Shown here piece after piece: positions 7,321 through 15,497 of a stretch of DNA of 64,000 nt. The DNA comes from an uncultured Prevotella sp. (GTDB taxonomy: Bacteria; Bacteroidota; Bacteroidia; Bacteroidales; Bacteroidaceae), in the NCBI GenBank assembly GCA_900547005.1, contig URER01000005.1, positions 6,640 to 70,639 on the forward strand, written 5' to 3'. The position numbers and the translations under genes were made by a program. The first letter of the stretch is position 1, and each line of letters opens with the position of its first letter. The notes under the pieces were generated by a model. That model had not been told where the DNA came from. It saw nothing but the letters and a program-made list of their open reading frames with translations, and did no database searches.

Positions 7321-9549
7321 ATGAAAAAGATATTCCTCATACTACTGATTACATTGTCGACAATGGCTGATATTGATGCCCAGCCTGCCGGACTCCATAA
7401 GATGTCCCCACTCGTTTGCGAAGCCTTAGCCTCTGTTTCGGACAATGTTCCGATGGCAAAAATACACTCCTTTGGCCGTATGGCTAAGGTTCCGTCTCAG
7501 GCTTCAAGACGTTTTAATTCTCTGACTGCCTTTGTCCGCATTGCCGACGACGGCGAAACGGTGTTGCGCGACAATGGATGCACGCCGCTGGCACGCTTCG
7601 GCAACATCTATATCGCGAGCATTCCGCTGAACCGGCTCGGTGCTTTGTCGCTCGTGAACAGCGTGATGCGCATCGAAGCGGGCGAGCCTTGCACTGTGCA
7701 GATGGACACCACGCGCATGATAGTGAATGCCGTGGACGTGCAAGAGGGTGTCGGTTTGCCGCTGGCATATACGGGAAAAGGCGTTGTAATGGGTGTGATG
7801 GACATCGGTTTCGACCTCACCCATCCCGATTTCTTCTCGCCCGACATGACAGAATACCGAATAAAGCGACTTTGGGACCAGCTTTCTGCTGATTATGACG
7901 CAAGCAAAGACCTGCCTGTGGGGGCCGAGTATCTGACGGAGGAGGCTCTCTTAAGCTATGGATGTGTGCGCGACGGCCACAAGGAAACGCACGGAACGCA
8001 CACCCTCGGCATCGCCGCCGGCTCGGGTTACACGACCGATTACCGGGGCTTGGCATGGGAGAGCGACATCTGCCTCGTGGCAAATGCGACCTCTTCCGAC
8101 AAGGAATTTATCGCCGAGGAGGACAGATATAAATACACATCGGCCACCGACGCGCTCGGATTTAAGTATATCTTCGACTACGCCCAGTCTGTCGGCAAGC
8201 CTTGCGTAATATCGTTCAGCGAGGGAGCAAAGCAGGATTTATATGGCGATGACAAACTTTTCTACGAAGTTCTCGACTCGCTCACAGGACCGGGACGCAT
8301 CCTCGTGGCTTCGGCGGGCAACAACGGCGACACCTACGTGCATTTCCACAAACCCGCAGGACAGCCATCTCAGGGTACGTTCGTAATAGGTACTGATGAG
8401 AATGTCTATTTTCAGATGAAGTCGGCAGAGCCTTTCACCATCCGCACCGTTGTATATAGCGAGCATCCCGACACTGTTCTCATAGAGTCTGCATGGCCGA
8501 TTGCCGCTGCCGACTCCGTCTATACCGACACTCTCAACCTTGCCGACGGCCGCTACGAGTTCACCGTGGCGGGCTATCCCTCGTGCTACGACCCGTCGGA
8601 GTATGCCTACGAAATGCTTATCACGGCTCCACGGCAGATAGGACTGGCCACGCCCGTATCGGTGGAGATTGTAGGCAGCGAGGCCGATGCGCATTTCTTC
8701 TTGACTTCGGGCTATATGACAACGAACGGGAAAAACAGTAATCTCATTGCCGGCGACCATTATTACAGTATCCTTTCGCCCGGCAGCTCACCTGCGGCAA
8801 TCTGCGTCGGAGCCACGTCTTACCGCACCGGATTTGTCAATTACAAGGGCGACCGGATTAAATTTAATTGTGGCGAAAAAGGCGAGCGCGGCCCTTATTC
8901 GTCTATGGGACCGACATTCGACGGCCGGGTGAAACCCGATGTGATGGCACCGGGTACAAACGTAACTTCAGCGCGCAGCAGTTATTGGCTCGATGGTGGG
9001 GCTGACAATTGGGATATCGCCTACTTTGACTATAACGGACGGCGTTACGGATGGAGCGCCAACACCGGAACATCGATGTCGACACCTGTTGTCGGCGGAA
9101 CGATAGCCTTGTGGCTGCAGGCCAACCCGCAGCTTTCGCCCGACGATGTGCGCGAGGTGATAAAGAAGACGAGCCGCCGCCTGACCACAGACGATGCGCC
9201 GCAGCCCAACAACCAATGGGGATATGGCGAGATAGATGCTTATAAGGGACTTGTCGAGGTGTTGCGTATGCAGAGCGACGGTCTCGATGTGATTAGCGAT
9301 TATCAGCCGTCCGGCGCGCGGTTCTCGATGTCGGGCAGCGACCTCCGTATCACTTTCGGCCGACCGCTTACCCGTCCTGCCACGCTGGCTATCTATTCTA
9401 TTAACGGCACATTGCTTGTCAGCCGCACCATTCCCGCCGGTTCCGCCGACTACTATGTTAGTCTTGCCAACCTGCCCGAAGCTGTTTATGCCGTGCAGTT
9501 GCGCGGCAGCGACAAGGGAATCACCGGCTCTACGCTCGTGAGAAAGTGA
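7321..9549 (+). CDS. Secreted subtilisin-like (S8) serine protease with sorting-type C-terminal domain
   Basis: From the ATG at 7321 the product is 742 residues and begins with a signal peptide (MKKIFLILLITLS..., cleavage likely after IDAQ). The catalytic triad is visible: Asp in GVMDIGFDLTHPDF, His in THGTHTLGIAAG and Ser in NTGTSMSTPVVGG, with the oxyanion Asn in SAGNNGD. The last 70 residues (TLAIYSINGTLLVSRTIPAG, ending VYAVQLRGSDKG...TLVRK) resemble type IX secretion sorting domains, so export to the cell surface is likely. In-frame ATGs at 7282 and 7303 exist; 7282 falls at the likely transcription start (degenerate -7 box TTATTTTG ending at 7284), and 7321 directly precedes the signal peptide. 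It is divergent from slyD. Confidence 0.88.
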   Translation: MKKIFLILLITLSTMADIDAQPAGLHKMSPLVCEALASVSDNVPMAKIHSFGRMAKVPSQASRRFNSLTAFVRIADDGETVLRDNGCTPLARFGNIYIASIPLNRLGALSLVNSVMRIEAGEPCTVQMDTTRMIVNAVDVQEGVGLPLAYTGKGVVMGVMDIGFDLTHPDFFSPDMTEYRIKRLWDQLSADYDASKDLPVGAEYLTEEALLSYGCVRDGHKETHGTHTLGIAAGSGYTTDYRGLAWESDICLVANATSSDKEFIAEEDRYKYTSATDALGFKYIFDYAQSVGKPCVISFSEGAKQDLYGDDKLFYEVLDSLTGPGRILVASAGNNGDTYVHFHKPAGQPSQGTFVIGTDENVYFQMKSAEPFTIRTVVYSEHPDTVLIESAWPIAAADSVYTDTLNLADGRYEFTVAGYPSCYDPSEYAYEMLITAPRQIGLATPVSVEIVGSEADAHFFLTSGYMTTNGKNSNLIAGDHYYSILSPGSSPAAICVGATSYRTGFVNYKGDRIKFNCGEKGERGPYSSMGPTFDGRVKPDVMAPGTNVTSARSSYWLDGGADNWDIAYFDYNGRRYGWSANTGTSMSTPVVGGTIALWLQANPQLSPDDVREVIKKTSRRLTTDDAPQPNNQWGYGEIDAYKGLVEVLRMQSDGLDVISDYQPSGARFSMSGSDLRITFGRPLTRPATLAIYSINGTLLVSRTIPAGSADYYVSLANLPEAVYAVQLRGSDKGITGSTLVRK

Positions 9550-9553
9550 TAAG

Positions 9554-9765
9554 AGAGGAAAGAGGAGAGAGGAGAGAGGAGAGAGGAGAGAGAAATGCTT
9601 TGTTGGATACATCCTATTACTCCATATCACATCCATTCCTTGTTCGGGCATGATTTATAATCTACCCGCTTGGAGTATAATGATTTTCAATCCGCTCAAA
9701 CAATCCTCCATCCTCAAAAGCATTTCTCTCTCCCCTCTCCCCTCTCCTCTCTCCTCTTTCAATCA
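9554..9765. repeat. GA-rich inverted repeat enclosing a REP-like segment
   Basis: A purine run (9554-9602, repeats of GAGAGGA then AAATGCTTT) is matched in reverse complement at 9716-9765 (AAAGCATTT then CTCTCCC repeats). The roughly 110 bp between them includes GGAGTATAA and AATCCGC blocks that also occur in the inverted-repeat element at 19126-19290. No ORF is present. It follows the S8 stop codon by a few bases and could act as a terminator or be a mobile palindromic element. Confidence 0.6.
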
Positions 9766-9771
9766 CTAAAA

Positions 9772-10239
9772 TTCCCCTCAAAACTCGCGAATTTGCAAAC
9801 AAACTCTTCCTTGCTCTCAAAAACGCAAAAATACGGCATTTTAGAGTATTTTGATTTAAGTCATTGATATTCAAAGACTTACCCCGTTTTTGGTTAAAAA
9901 TAGCCCTTTTAGAACGCGTTTCAGACCTCGTTACATTGCAACGGAGGCACTTTTGCACTTCAACGGAGCCACTTTTGGCCTCCAACGGAGCCTCCGTTGC
10001 ACTCCAAAATGGCCTAAAACGCACTCTAAAAGTGCCTCCGTTGGAAGCTAATAAACGTTAAATCGACAAGAAACGGCATTTTCCCCCGTTTTTCGAGACA
10101 TCAAATTTCAACAAAAATCGGGTCGTTTTTTTTCTAACGGAGGCTGTTTTGGAATTTTGAATTACGATTTTTGAGTTTGAAGTTAGGATTTTTAAGGTCG
10201 AGAAATCATCGAAAATGAGTAACGAGACCATTATTTAAC
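9772..10239 (+). repeat. Copy A of a ~470-bp noncoding repeat family
   Basis: This block shares its order of motifs with copies at 18618-19105 (reverse), 39115-39600 (reverse) and 59765-60214 (same orientation). Shared features are a CAAAACTCGCG or CAAAAACGCG start, a ladder of CAACGGAGCC / CTCCGTTG palindromes spaced by AAAGTGCC or CACTTTT, a GTTAAATCG segment, TCTAACGGAGGC, and the end GAGTAACGAGACCATTATTT. No reading frame is conserved among the copies. No gene is present in 9550-10395. Confidence 0.75.
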
Positions 10240-10395
10240 AAAAGTTGACGCAAAACGAAATGTAAGAAATATTTACCGTTTCAGTAAAATCTCACATTAG
10301 TTCTATTCATAAAGAATGTTAAATCCAGTTTGAGAAATATACCATTACGTGTTATATCATCGTAATTAAGATAAAAGGAAAAGCAAGAAAAAGGA

Positions 10396-10905
10396 ATGGA
10401 AGAAAGCGCATTCGAACAGATAGCAAGGCGCCTGCGGGAGAAAGCAATGACTTCGTGCCGCTGCCTCGGAATGGATTCCGCAGACGCTGAAGACATCGCA
10501 CAGGATGTGATGCTGAAGCTCTGGGCAATGCGCAAGGACTTGGATAAGTATAAATCCGTTGACTCTCTCGCTGCACTGATGGCGAAACATCTGGCGCTGA
10601 ACGCGAAACGAGACCGCAAAACGGTTGCCAACGAGGACGCTTTCGGCAGAATCGCAACCGCCACAGCAGGCCCGGCCGAACGGTTGGAGACCAAAGAAAA
10701 CGAGGAATGGCTGAAGCGAAAGATGGCCGATCTGCCCACCACGCAGCACACCATATTATATATGAGACAGGTGGAGAGGCGCGACAATCACGAGATAGCA
10801 CGGATATTGGGAATTGGGGAAACATCGGTGAGCACGCTCTTGGCACGGGCACGGCGCACGCTGATGGAGGAACTGAGAAAACGACAGGCCATAATAACAA
10901 CGTAA
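10396..10905 (+). CDS. ECF-type RNA polymerase sigma factor
   Basis: The 169-residue protein has a sigma-70 region 2 (CLGMDSADAEDIAQDVMLKL, about residues 20-45, the DAEDIAQD core being characteristic) and a region 4 helix-turn-helix (ERRDNHEIARILGIGETSVS, about 130-150). The length and the lack of regions 1 and 3 place it among ECF sigma factors, which direct RNA polymerase to a small regulon under control of an anti-sigma factor. The gene 11 bp downstream encodes a single-span protein that is a good candidate for that role. Repeat copy A and an AT-rich 155-bp stretch lie upstream; no confident promoter was identified. Confidence 0.9.
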   Translation: MEESAFEQIARRLREKAMTSCRCLGMDSADAEDIAQDVMLKLWAMRKDLDKYKSVDSLAALMAKHLALNAKRDRKTVANEDAFGRIATATAGPAERLETKENEEWLKRKMADLPTTQHTILYMRQVERRDNHEIARILGIGETSVSTLLARARRTLMEELRKRQAIITT

Positions 10906-10916
10906 ACAACGAAGAA

Positions 10917-11663
10917 ATGAAACGATATACTGAAGAATACATAGAACGGCTGTTGGCCAAATTCATGGACGGCACAAGCTCCGTGGAGGAGGAAAGCATA
11001 CTCGGCGAATACTTCCGCACGCAAGGAGGACGTGAGGAATGGGCTGAATACCGCAGGATGTTCGCCTATTTCGACAGTGGAATGACATCTCTCCCATCCG
11101 CTTCGGAGGCTCCCCGCCACGCCGGCCGCAGCCGCAAATATGCCTTGATTGCGCTCAGCGCAGCCGCCTCGGTTGCCGCTCTCTGCATCATGCTCTTTGC
11201 TTCGGCACCCAGAAACGAAGCTGAAATGCAGACGGCACAGGCTGAAACGCCCTTACTAAGGGGGGCAACAGCTCCCAAGACAAGCGACGGGCAAGCCGAA
11301 ACGAGCATTGCAGAGCCACAAAAAGAACTTCAACAGAACTCTTACGAGCAGACACCGGCACGTCAAAAGTTGCGCGTCAGCAAACCAAAAGACACGCCGA
11401 AGGAAGCTGTGGAGCTGCTCATGGAAGCGGAGGAGACACCGAATGATATAGAGGAGGAGATACAGGAGGACCTTCGCAGGCAGCTAACGGAGATTGAAAG
11501 AATACACAACGAGATTGCGGAGTACAACAGCAAGCGGATTATGGCTGAGATAAACGCATACGAGATAGCCAACGACGTAAGGGAGGAAAACATCTCGGGC
11601 GGCGACGCTTCCGACCAGACTCCGAATCTGATAAGATGCCTGCGAGCCGTAACCATGCAATAA
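10917..11663 (+). CDS. Putative anti-sigma factor-like single-span membrane protein
   Basis: The 248-residue protein begins at the ATG at 10917 (the frame is open further upstream, but that part overlaps the sigma gene). Its N-terminal 50 residues (YIERLLAKFMDGTSSVEEES) resemble the short cytoplasmic domains of Bacteroidota anti-sigma proteins. A membrane segment follows near residues 74-94 (ALIALSAAASVAALCIMLFA), and the remainder is charged and probably periplasmic, with a Glu-rich, helical region (about 155-205). The assignment rests on position after an ECF sigma gene, topology and the N-terminus; no zinc-binding anti-sigma motif is seen. Confidence 0.6.
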   Translation: MKRYTEEYIERLLAKFMDGTSSVEEESILGEYFRTQGGREEWAEYRRMFAYFDSGMTSLPSASEAPRHAGRSRKYALIALSAAASVAALCIMLFASAPRNEAEMQTAQAETPLLRGATAPKTSDGQAETSIAEPQKELQQNSYEQTPARQKLRVSKPKDTPKEAVELLMEAEETPNDIEEEIQEDLRRQLTEIERIHNEIAEYNSKRIMAEINAYEIANDVREENISGGDASDQTPNLIRCLRAVTMQ

Positions 11664-11714
11664 AAACATACAAAACTGACAAGAAACATATATAAAAAAT
11701 ATAAGGAGAAAGCT

Positions 11715-12584
11715 ATGAGACAGTACAAGACAACGGCATTATGCCTGCTGATGACTGCCCTGCCAAGCATGACATGGGCACAGGCAAACGTGAAAGCGGC
11801 TTTCGAGAAGTTCCTGAAAAGCTCGAAAGTGGAATACACATCGAAACATTCGCTCGACAAAGACCCGGAAACAAACAAGAAAGAGGGTCAGATGGATATC
11901 TACGAGTATGCCATCGACGCCAAGAACAAGTCGATGATAAAAGACCTTCAGGCGGCTTTCGAGGCTGATAAGGAAAATGCCTACACGATAGAAAGCGGCA
12001 CGAATAACGACAAAGGCTCATGGGAAGTGTCGCTCGCAGTGGGCAACGGCAACAAGACAAGCGTGGGACTCGGCAAGAACAAAGGTGAGAAATATATGTA
12101 TGCCTGTTTTATCGACCCGGAGGACACCAGTCGCACACATCGTTACGCATACGGGATGTCATGGCTTGAACAAGGCAATTACATCACCGGGCGCCTCGTC
12201 GTGACCTACGCCACGACCCTGAAATACCGACAGAGCAGCACGTCATTGAGTAGTGTCGTTACAACAAACGGGAAAAGAATAGTAACTAAAAACGGCAATA
12301 CCATCATCACGACAATAGACTATTCGAACGAGAACAAGAACGATACCATCGAATGGATGACTAATTTTCAGAACTACACAAGGGTTATGAAAGACAACCT
12401 GAAGTATAAGAAGAACGGCAGTTCACTAATCGTGAACGAGATATACAAGATGTGCAAGAACGCTCCCAAGCTGCCTTCCGCCGAGAAATCGCTCGTTGTC
12501 AGCGAGATAAAGAGGCTCCAACAGATGCTTGGCGACGACTTTCAGAAGCAGCTTCTAAGTATCTCCATCGAGAGCCTGAGATAA
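11715..12584 (+). CDS. Secreted protein of unknown function in the sigma-factor operon
   Basis: The 289-residue product has a clear signal peptide (ALCLLMTALPSMTWAQA, cleavage likely near residue 24), so it should be periplasmic or surface-exposed. I do not recognise a family. The mature part is Lys-rich and polar, with two stretches of predicted strand character (YMYACFIDPED, YITGRLVVTYATTL), a Thr/Ser/Asn-rich section (SSTSLSSVVTTNGKRIV) and a helical C-terminus (EKSLVVSEIKRLQQMLGDDF). It follows the sigma and anti-sigma-like genes by 51 bp and is probably part of their operon, perhaps the regulated or sensed product. Confidence 0.7.
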   Translation: MRQYKTTALCLLMTALPSMTWAQANVKAAFEKFLKSSKVEYTSKHSLDKDPETNKKEGQMDIYEYAIDAKNKSMIKDLQAAFEADKENAYTIESGTNNDKGSWEVSLAVGNGNKTSVGLGKNKGEKYMYACFIDPEDTSRTHRYAYGMSWLEQGNYITGRLVVTYATTLKYRQSSTSLSSVVTTNGKRIVTKNGNTIITTIDYSNENKNDTIEWMTNFQNYTRVMKDNLKYKKNGSSLIVNEIYKMCKNAPKLPSAEKSLVVSEIKRLQQMLGDDFQKQLLSISIESLR

Positions 12585-12636
12585 TATCAAAAAGACCATT
12601 AGCGGTTGCAAGAGCTATTAAAATACGTTCTATTCC

Positions 12637-12668
12637 TTTGACAATATGGAAATAAAATGATATATTTG
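12637..12668 (+). promoter_or_regulatory. Promoter of the AlaX-like gene
   Basis: TTTG at 12637-12640 and TATATTTG at 12661-12668, separated by 20 bp, fit the Bacteroidota primary sigma consensus (TTTG, about 19-20 bp, TAnnTTTG). The start codon of the AlaX-like gene is 59 bp further downstream. Confidence 0.7.
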
Positions 12669-12726
12669 CAGGCGTAAAGAGTTAAGAACAAGGCAAATAG
12701 GACAAAAAGACAAAGGAAAGGCAATC

Positions 12727-13227
12727 ATGGAACAGGAATATATACTGAACGAACACAACAAGGAGGAGTTTCCGCCGAGCCATACGGCGGAGCATCTTCT
12801 TAACCAAACGATGATAAGGATGTTCGGATGCGAGCGGTCGCGCAATGCGCACATCGAACGGAAGAAAAGCAAGATAAGCTATATCATCGACCACAAGCCC
12901 GACCGCAAGGAAGAAAAGGAGATTGAACGGCGCATGAACGAGCTTATAGCGGAGGATTTGCCCGTTACATTCGAGTTTGTTTCGAGAACCGAACTAACGG
13001 AGGAAAGTACGGCGGAGGGCGGCCGTTTTGCCGGAGTTTCGCTTGAACGTCTTCCGTCTGACGCATCGGAAACCATCCGACTTGTGCGCATCGGCGACTA
13101 CGACGTGTGTCCCTGCATAGGCAAACACGTGCGCTCAACGGGGCAAATCGGGCGTTTCGAAATGCTCGGAACCAACTGGGACGAGGAGAAACGGTCGTTC
13201 CGAGTGAGGTTCAAGGTGGTTCAGTAA
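12727..13227 (+). CDS. AlaX-like trans-editing protein (alanyl-tRNA editing domain)
   Basis: The 166-residue protein has the two zinc-binding motifs of the alanyl- and threonyl-tRNA synthetase editing domain: HTAEH (residues 19-23, HxxxH) and C-I-G-K-H (CPCIGKHVRSTGQIG, about 127-141, CxxxH). Stand-alone versions remove serine or glycine mischarged onto tRNA-Ala. No synthetase catalytic or anticodon domain is present and the length fits AlaX type I proteins. It has its own promoter, so it is probably separate from the sigma-factor operon. Confidence 0.82.
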   Translation: MEQEYILNEHNKEEFPPSHTAEHLLNQTMIRMFGCERSRNAHIERKKSKISYIIDHKPDRKEEKEIERRMNELIAEDLPVTFEFVSRTELTEESTAEGGRFAGVSLERLPSDASETIRLVRIGDYDVCPCIGKHVRSTGQIGRFEMLGTNWDEEKRSFRVRFKVVQ

Positions 13228-13233
13228 AACAAA

Positions 13234-13285
13234 GCCTCACCCCCAACCCCTCCCCAAAAGGGAGGGGAGTGATTACTCTTTATTA
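13234..13285. repeat. GC-rich palindromic repeat, copy 1 of a pair flanking aguB
   Basis: AAAGCCTCACCCCCAACCCC starts the copy, followed by a CTCCCCAAAAGGGAG palindrome and AGTGATTA. The copy at 14200-14252 shares almost the same sequence and orientation, so the pair brackets aguB as direct repeats. The internal palindrome could serve as a weak terminator. Confidence 0.75.
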
Positions 13286-13309
13286 GTTTTTACGTCCTAA
13301 AAATAGCTA

Positions 13310-14185
13310 TTAGTCAATGAAGCGGCGGGTTATTTCGCCGTAGTTCTCGATGCGGCGGTCGCGCAGGAAAGGCCACCAACGGCGCACCTGCTCACTGTGT
13401 TTCAGGTCGACGTCCACCACTTTGCGCTGTTCCTCGACCGCCGAAGCACGCCAAAGGAACTCGCCCTGCGGTCCGGCAACGAAGCTGCTGCCCCAAAACT
13501 GAATGCCGTTGGTCTGTCCAGAGGGATCAGGCTCATGTCCGACACGGTTCACCGATATTACCGGCAGACCGTTTGCAACGGCATGACCGCGCTGAACGGT
13601 GATCCAAGCCTCGCGCTGCCTCTCCTGCTCCTCGGCGCTGTCGCTGCTTTCGAAGCCTATCGCCGTGGAATAGATGAGCATATCCGCACCACGGAGAGCC
13701 ATCAACCGGGCTGCCTCCGGATACCATTGATCCCAGCAGACAAGCACTCCGAGCCTGCCAACAGACGTATTTATCGGCTCGAAACCGATGTCACCGGGCG
13801 TGAAATAGAACTTCTCGTAATACGCCGGGTCATCGGGGATGTGCATCTTGCGATACTTTCCCGCTATCGTTCCATCGCGTTCAATCACTACGGCAGTGTT
13901 ATGATAAAGCCCCGCAGCCCTTCTTTCAAACAAGGAGGTAACAATCACCACACCATATTTGCGCGCCTGCTCGCCGAAGAAGTCGGTAGATGGGCCGGGA
14001 ATAGGCTCGGCGAGGTCAAAATTATCAACATTTTCCACCTGACAGAAGTACAGGGAGTTGTGCAGTTCCTGCAAAACCACAAGCTCCGCGCCCTGTTCTG
14101 CCACCTCGCGAATGCCGTCGGCAAGTCGCCGTTTGTTGTCTTCTATGTCTGCAACATTGTGTTGCTGGATTATTCCTATCTTCAT
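13310..14185 (-). CDS. aguB: N-carbamoylputrescine amidase
   Basis: The 291-residue nitrilase-superfamily enzyme hydrolyses N-carbamoylputrescine to putrescine, CO2 and ammonia. The Glu-Lys-Cys catalytic set is visible: Glu in LVVLQELHNSLYF, Lys in KYRKMHIPDDP and Cys in GVLVCWDQWYPE. The specific assignment follows from the strong family look (QELHNSLYFCQ, HIPDDPAYYEKFYFTPGD) and from the agmatine deiminase gene upstream on the same strand, which makes its substrate. The 155-bp gap between the two contains repeats and an inverted repeat. The length is normal. Confidence 0.93.
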   Translation of the reverse strand: MKIGIIQQHNVADIEDNKRRLADGIREVAEQGAELVVLQELHNSLYFCQVENVDNFDLAEPIPGPSTDFFGEQARKYGVVIVTSLFERRAAGLYHNTAVVIERDGTIAGKYRKMHIPDDPAYYEKFYFTPGDIGFEPINTSVGRLGVLVCWDQWYPEAARLMALRGADMLIYSTAIGFESSDSAEEQERQREAWITVQRGHAVANGLPVISVNRVGHEPDPSGQTNGIQFWGSSFVAGPQGEFLWRASAVEEQRKVVDVDLKHSEQVRRWWPFLRDRRIENYGEITRRFID

Positions 14186-14199
14186 TTCTTGTAGTGTTA

Positions 14200-14252
14200 T
14201 ATAAAAAGCCTCACCCCCAACCCCTCTCCAAAAGAGAGGGGAGTGATTAGCC
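14200..14252. repeat. GC-rich palindromic repeat, copy 2 flanking aguB
   Basis: Same orientation and nearly the same sequence as 13234-13285, with compensating changes that keep the palindrome (CCCCTCTCC pairs with GGAGAGGGG across AAAA-type loop). The paired changes suggest the stem is maintained. Confidence 0.7.
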
Positions 14253-14265
14253 TTTATTATTATGT

Positions 14266-14341
14266 TATAGGGAGTGATAGGGTTTTATAGGGTCTTATAG
14301 GATTATCGTATAACTCCCTATCGCTCCCTATCACTCCCTAT
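14266..14341. repeat. Inverted repeat built from a ~10-bp TATAGGGAGT motif
   Basis: ATAGGGAGTGATAGGG units at 14267-14310 are mirrored by CCCTATCGCTCCCTATCACT at 14315-14340. The second arm abuts the aguA stop codon. It could form a long hairpin in the aguA-aguB transcript. Confidence 0.7.
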
Positions 14342-15372
14342 TATCTTTCAGGAAACTGCATTGTGCAGCAATGGAGCGAACCATGTTGCACAATCACCGC
14401 GCGACTGTCAATGCCTATTATCTCTCTGTCGGGGAATGCTCCGCCGATGATGCGCATGGCCTCGGCATCCTTTCCCGGCTGTCCGTAAGTAGGAACGAGC
14501 ACCGCACCATTAAGTATCACGAAGTTGGCGTAGGTCGCCGGAAGTCGCTCTCCGTCCTCAATGATAGCGTCGGGCATGGGCAGGCGCAACAGATTATAAG
14601 GCTCGCCGGAAGCCGTCCGCAGCTCTTTCAGTTGACGTTCCAAGCATCGGAAATCCTCAAACTGCTCATCGTCGGGGTCGTCAGAGGCCATATATAATAA
14701 GGTGTCGTTGGGCGCAAGGCGCACGATTGTGTCGATATGGCCGTCTGTATCGTCGCCCACGAGGTTGCCATAATCGAGCCACAGCACCCTGTCGGCACAC
14801 AAATCAGCTTTTAACCGAGCCTCAATCTGCTCCTTAGTCATAGGCTGGTTGCGATTAGGAGCAAGCAGACACTGGCTCGTTGTGATTATCGTACCGCGCC
14901 CGTCGCTCTCTATAGAACCGCCTTCGAGCACGAAATCGAGCCTGTCCGCATAGTCGCCGCTCAGCGTTTCCTTCAACTTAGTGTTTATGGCGTTGTCCTT
15001 TTCGGCCGCAAACTTCATGCCCCAGCCGTTGAAACAATAGTCGAGCAGGCACTTACCGTCATCCGAAACAAGCGTGATGAAACCGTGGTCGCGCGCCCAA
15101 GTGTCGTTTGTGTCGCACTCAAAGAATGTAATCCGCGCCATCTCCGCATCTCCAAGATACTCCGAAAGCATGGCGCGAAGGCTGTCCGCAGACTTCTGCG
15201 TAACGATAAGCAAGCGTTCGCGGCGTGCTATCTCGCGCGCCATATTCAGGTAAACCTCCGTTATCCGGTCTAAGATTGGAGCCCAATCGGTGTTCTCATG
15301 CGGCCATGTCAGTTGCATGAAATCCTGTCTCTCCCACTCCGCCGGCAGTCTGTAATTGTTTCTTTCCATCAT
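14341..15372 (-). CDS. aguA: Agmatine deiminase
   Basis: The 343-residue protein belongs to the peptidyl-arginine/agmatine deiminase family and converts agmatine to N-carbamoylputrescine. Family motifs visible are LTWPHENTDW, TWARDHGFI (catalytic Asp region), VLEGGSIESDGRGT, DTDGHIDTIVRL (catalytic His) and the C-terminal GSLHCCTMQFP with the nucleophilic Cys. The ATG at 15372 is used rather than 15414: it matches the family start (MMERNNYRLPAEW), and a perfect -7 box (TAATTTTG, 15388-15381) lies between the two. With that box the message would have almost no leader. aguB follows in the same direction. Confidence 0.93.
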   Translation of the reverse strand: MMERNNYRLPAEWERQDFMQLTWPHENTDWAPILDRITEVYLNMAREIARRERLLIVTQKSADSLRAMLSEYLGDAEMARITFFECDTNDTWARDHGFITLVSDDGKCLLDYCFNGWGMKFAAEKDNAINTKLKETLSGDYADRLDFVLEGGSIESDGRGTIITTSQCLLAPNRNQPMTKEQIEARLKADLCADRVLWLDYGNLVGDDTDGHIDTIVRLAPNDTLLYMASDDPDDEQFEDFRCLERQLKELRTASGEPYNLLRLPMPDAIIEDGERLPATYANFVILNGAVLVPTYGQPGKDAEAMRIIGGAFPDREIIGIDSRAVIVQHGSLHCCTMQFPER

Positions 15373-15380
15373 ATTAATTG

Positions 15381-15388
15381 CAAAATTA
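15381..15388 (-). promoter_or_regulatory. -7 element of aguA, predicting a nearly leaderless transcript
   Basis: TAATTTTG on the minus strand fits TAnnTTTG. Transcription would be expected to start about 6-8 bp downstream, that is within a few bases of the ATG at 15372. No convincing -33 TTTG at ideal spacing is seen. Confidence 0.4.
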
Positions 15389-15435
15389 CAATATTTTGGT
15401 GAAACGGCAAGCAAAGGAGGCCGTTTTTAGACAAT

Positions 15436-15477
15436 ACAAAAAATCCCCGACAAGCACAGAAATGCCTATCGGGGACA
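15436..15477 (-). terminator. Intrinsic terminator after the GH13-like gene
   Basis: On the minus strand TCCCCGATAGGC... pairs with TTGTCGGGGA and is followed by TTTTTTG. It lies 20 bp after the stop codon of the GH13-like gene. A related hairpin with the same AAATGCC loop lies at 18195-18231. Confidence 0.8.
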
Positions 15478-15497
15478 ACGCTCCATTTACAGAACAC

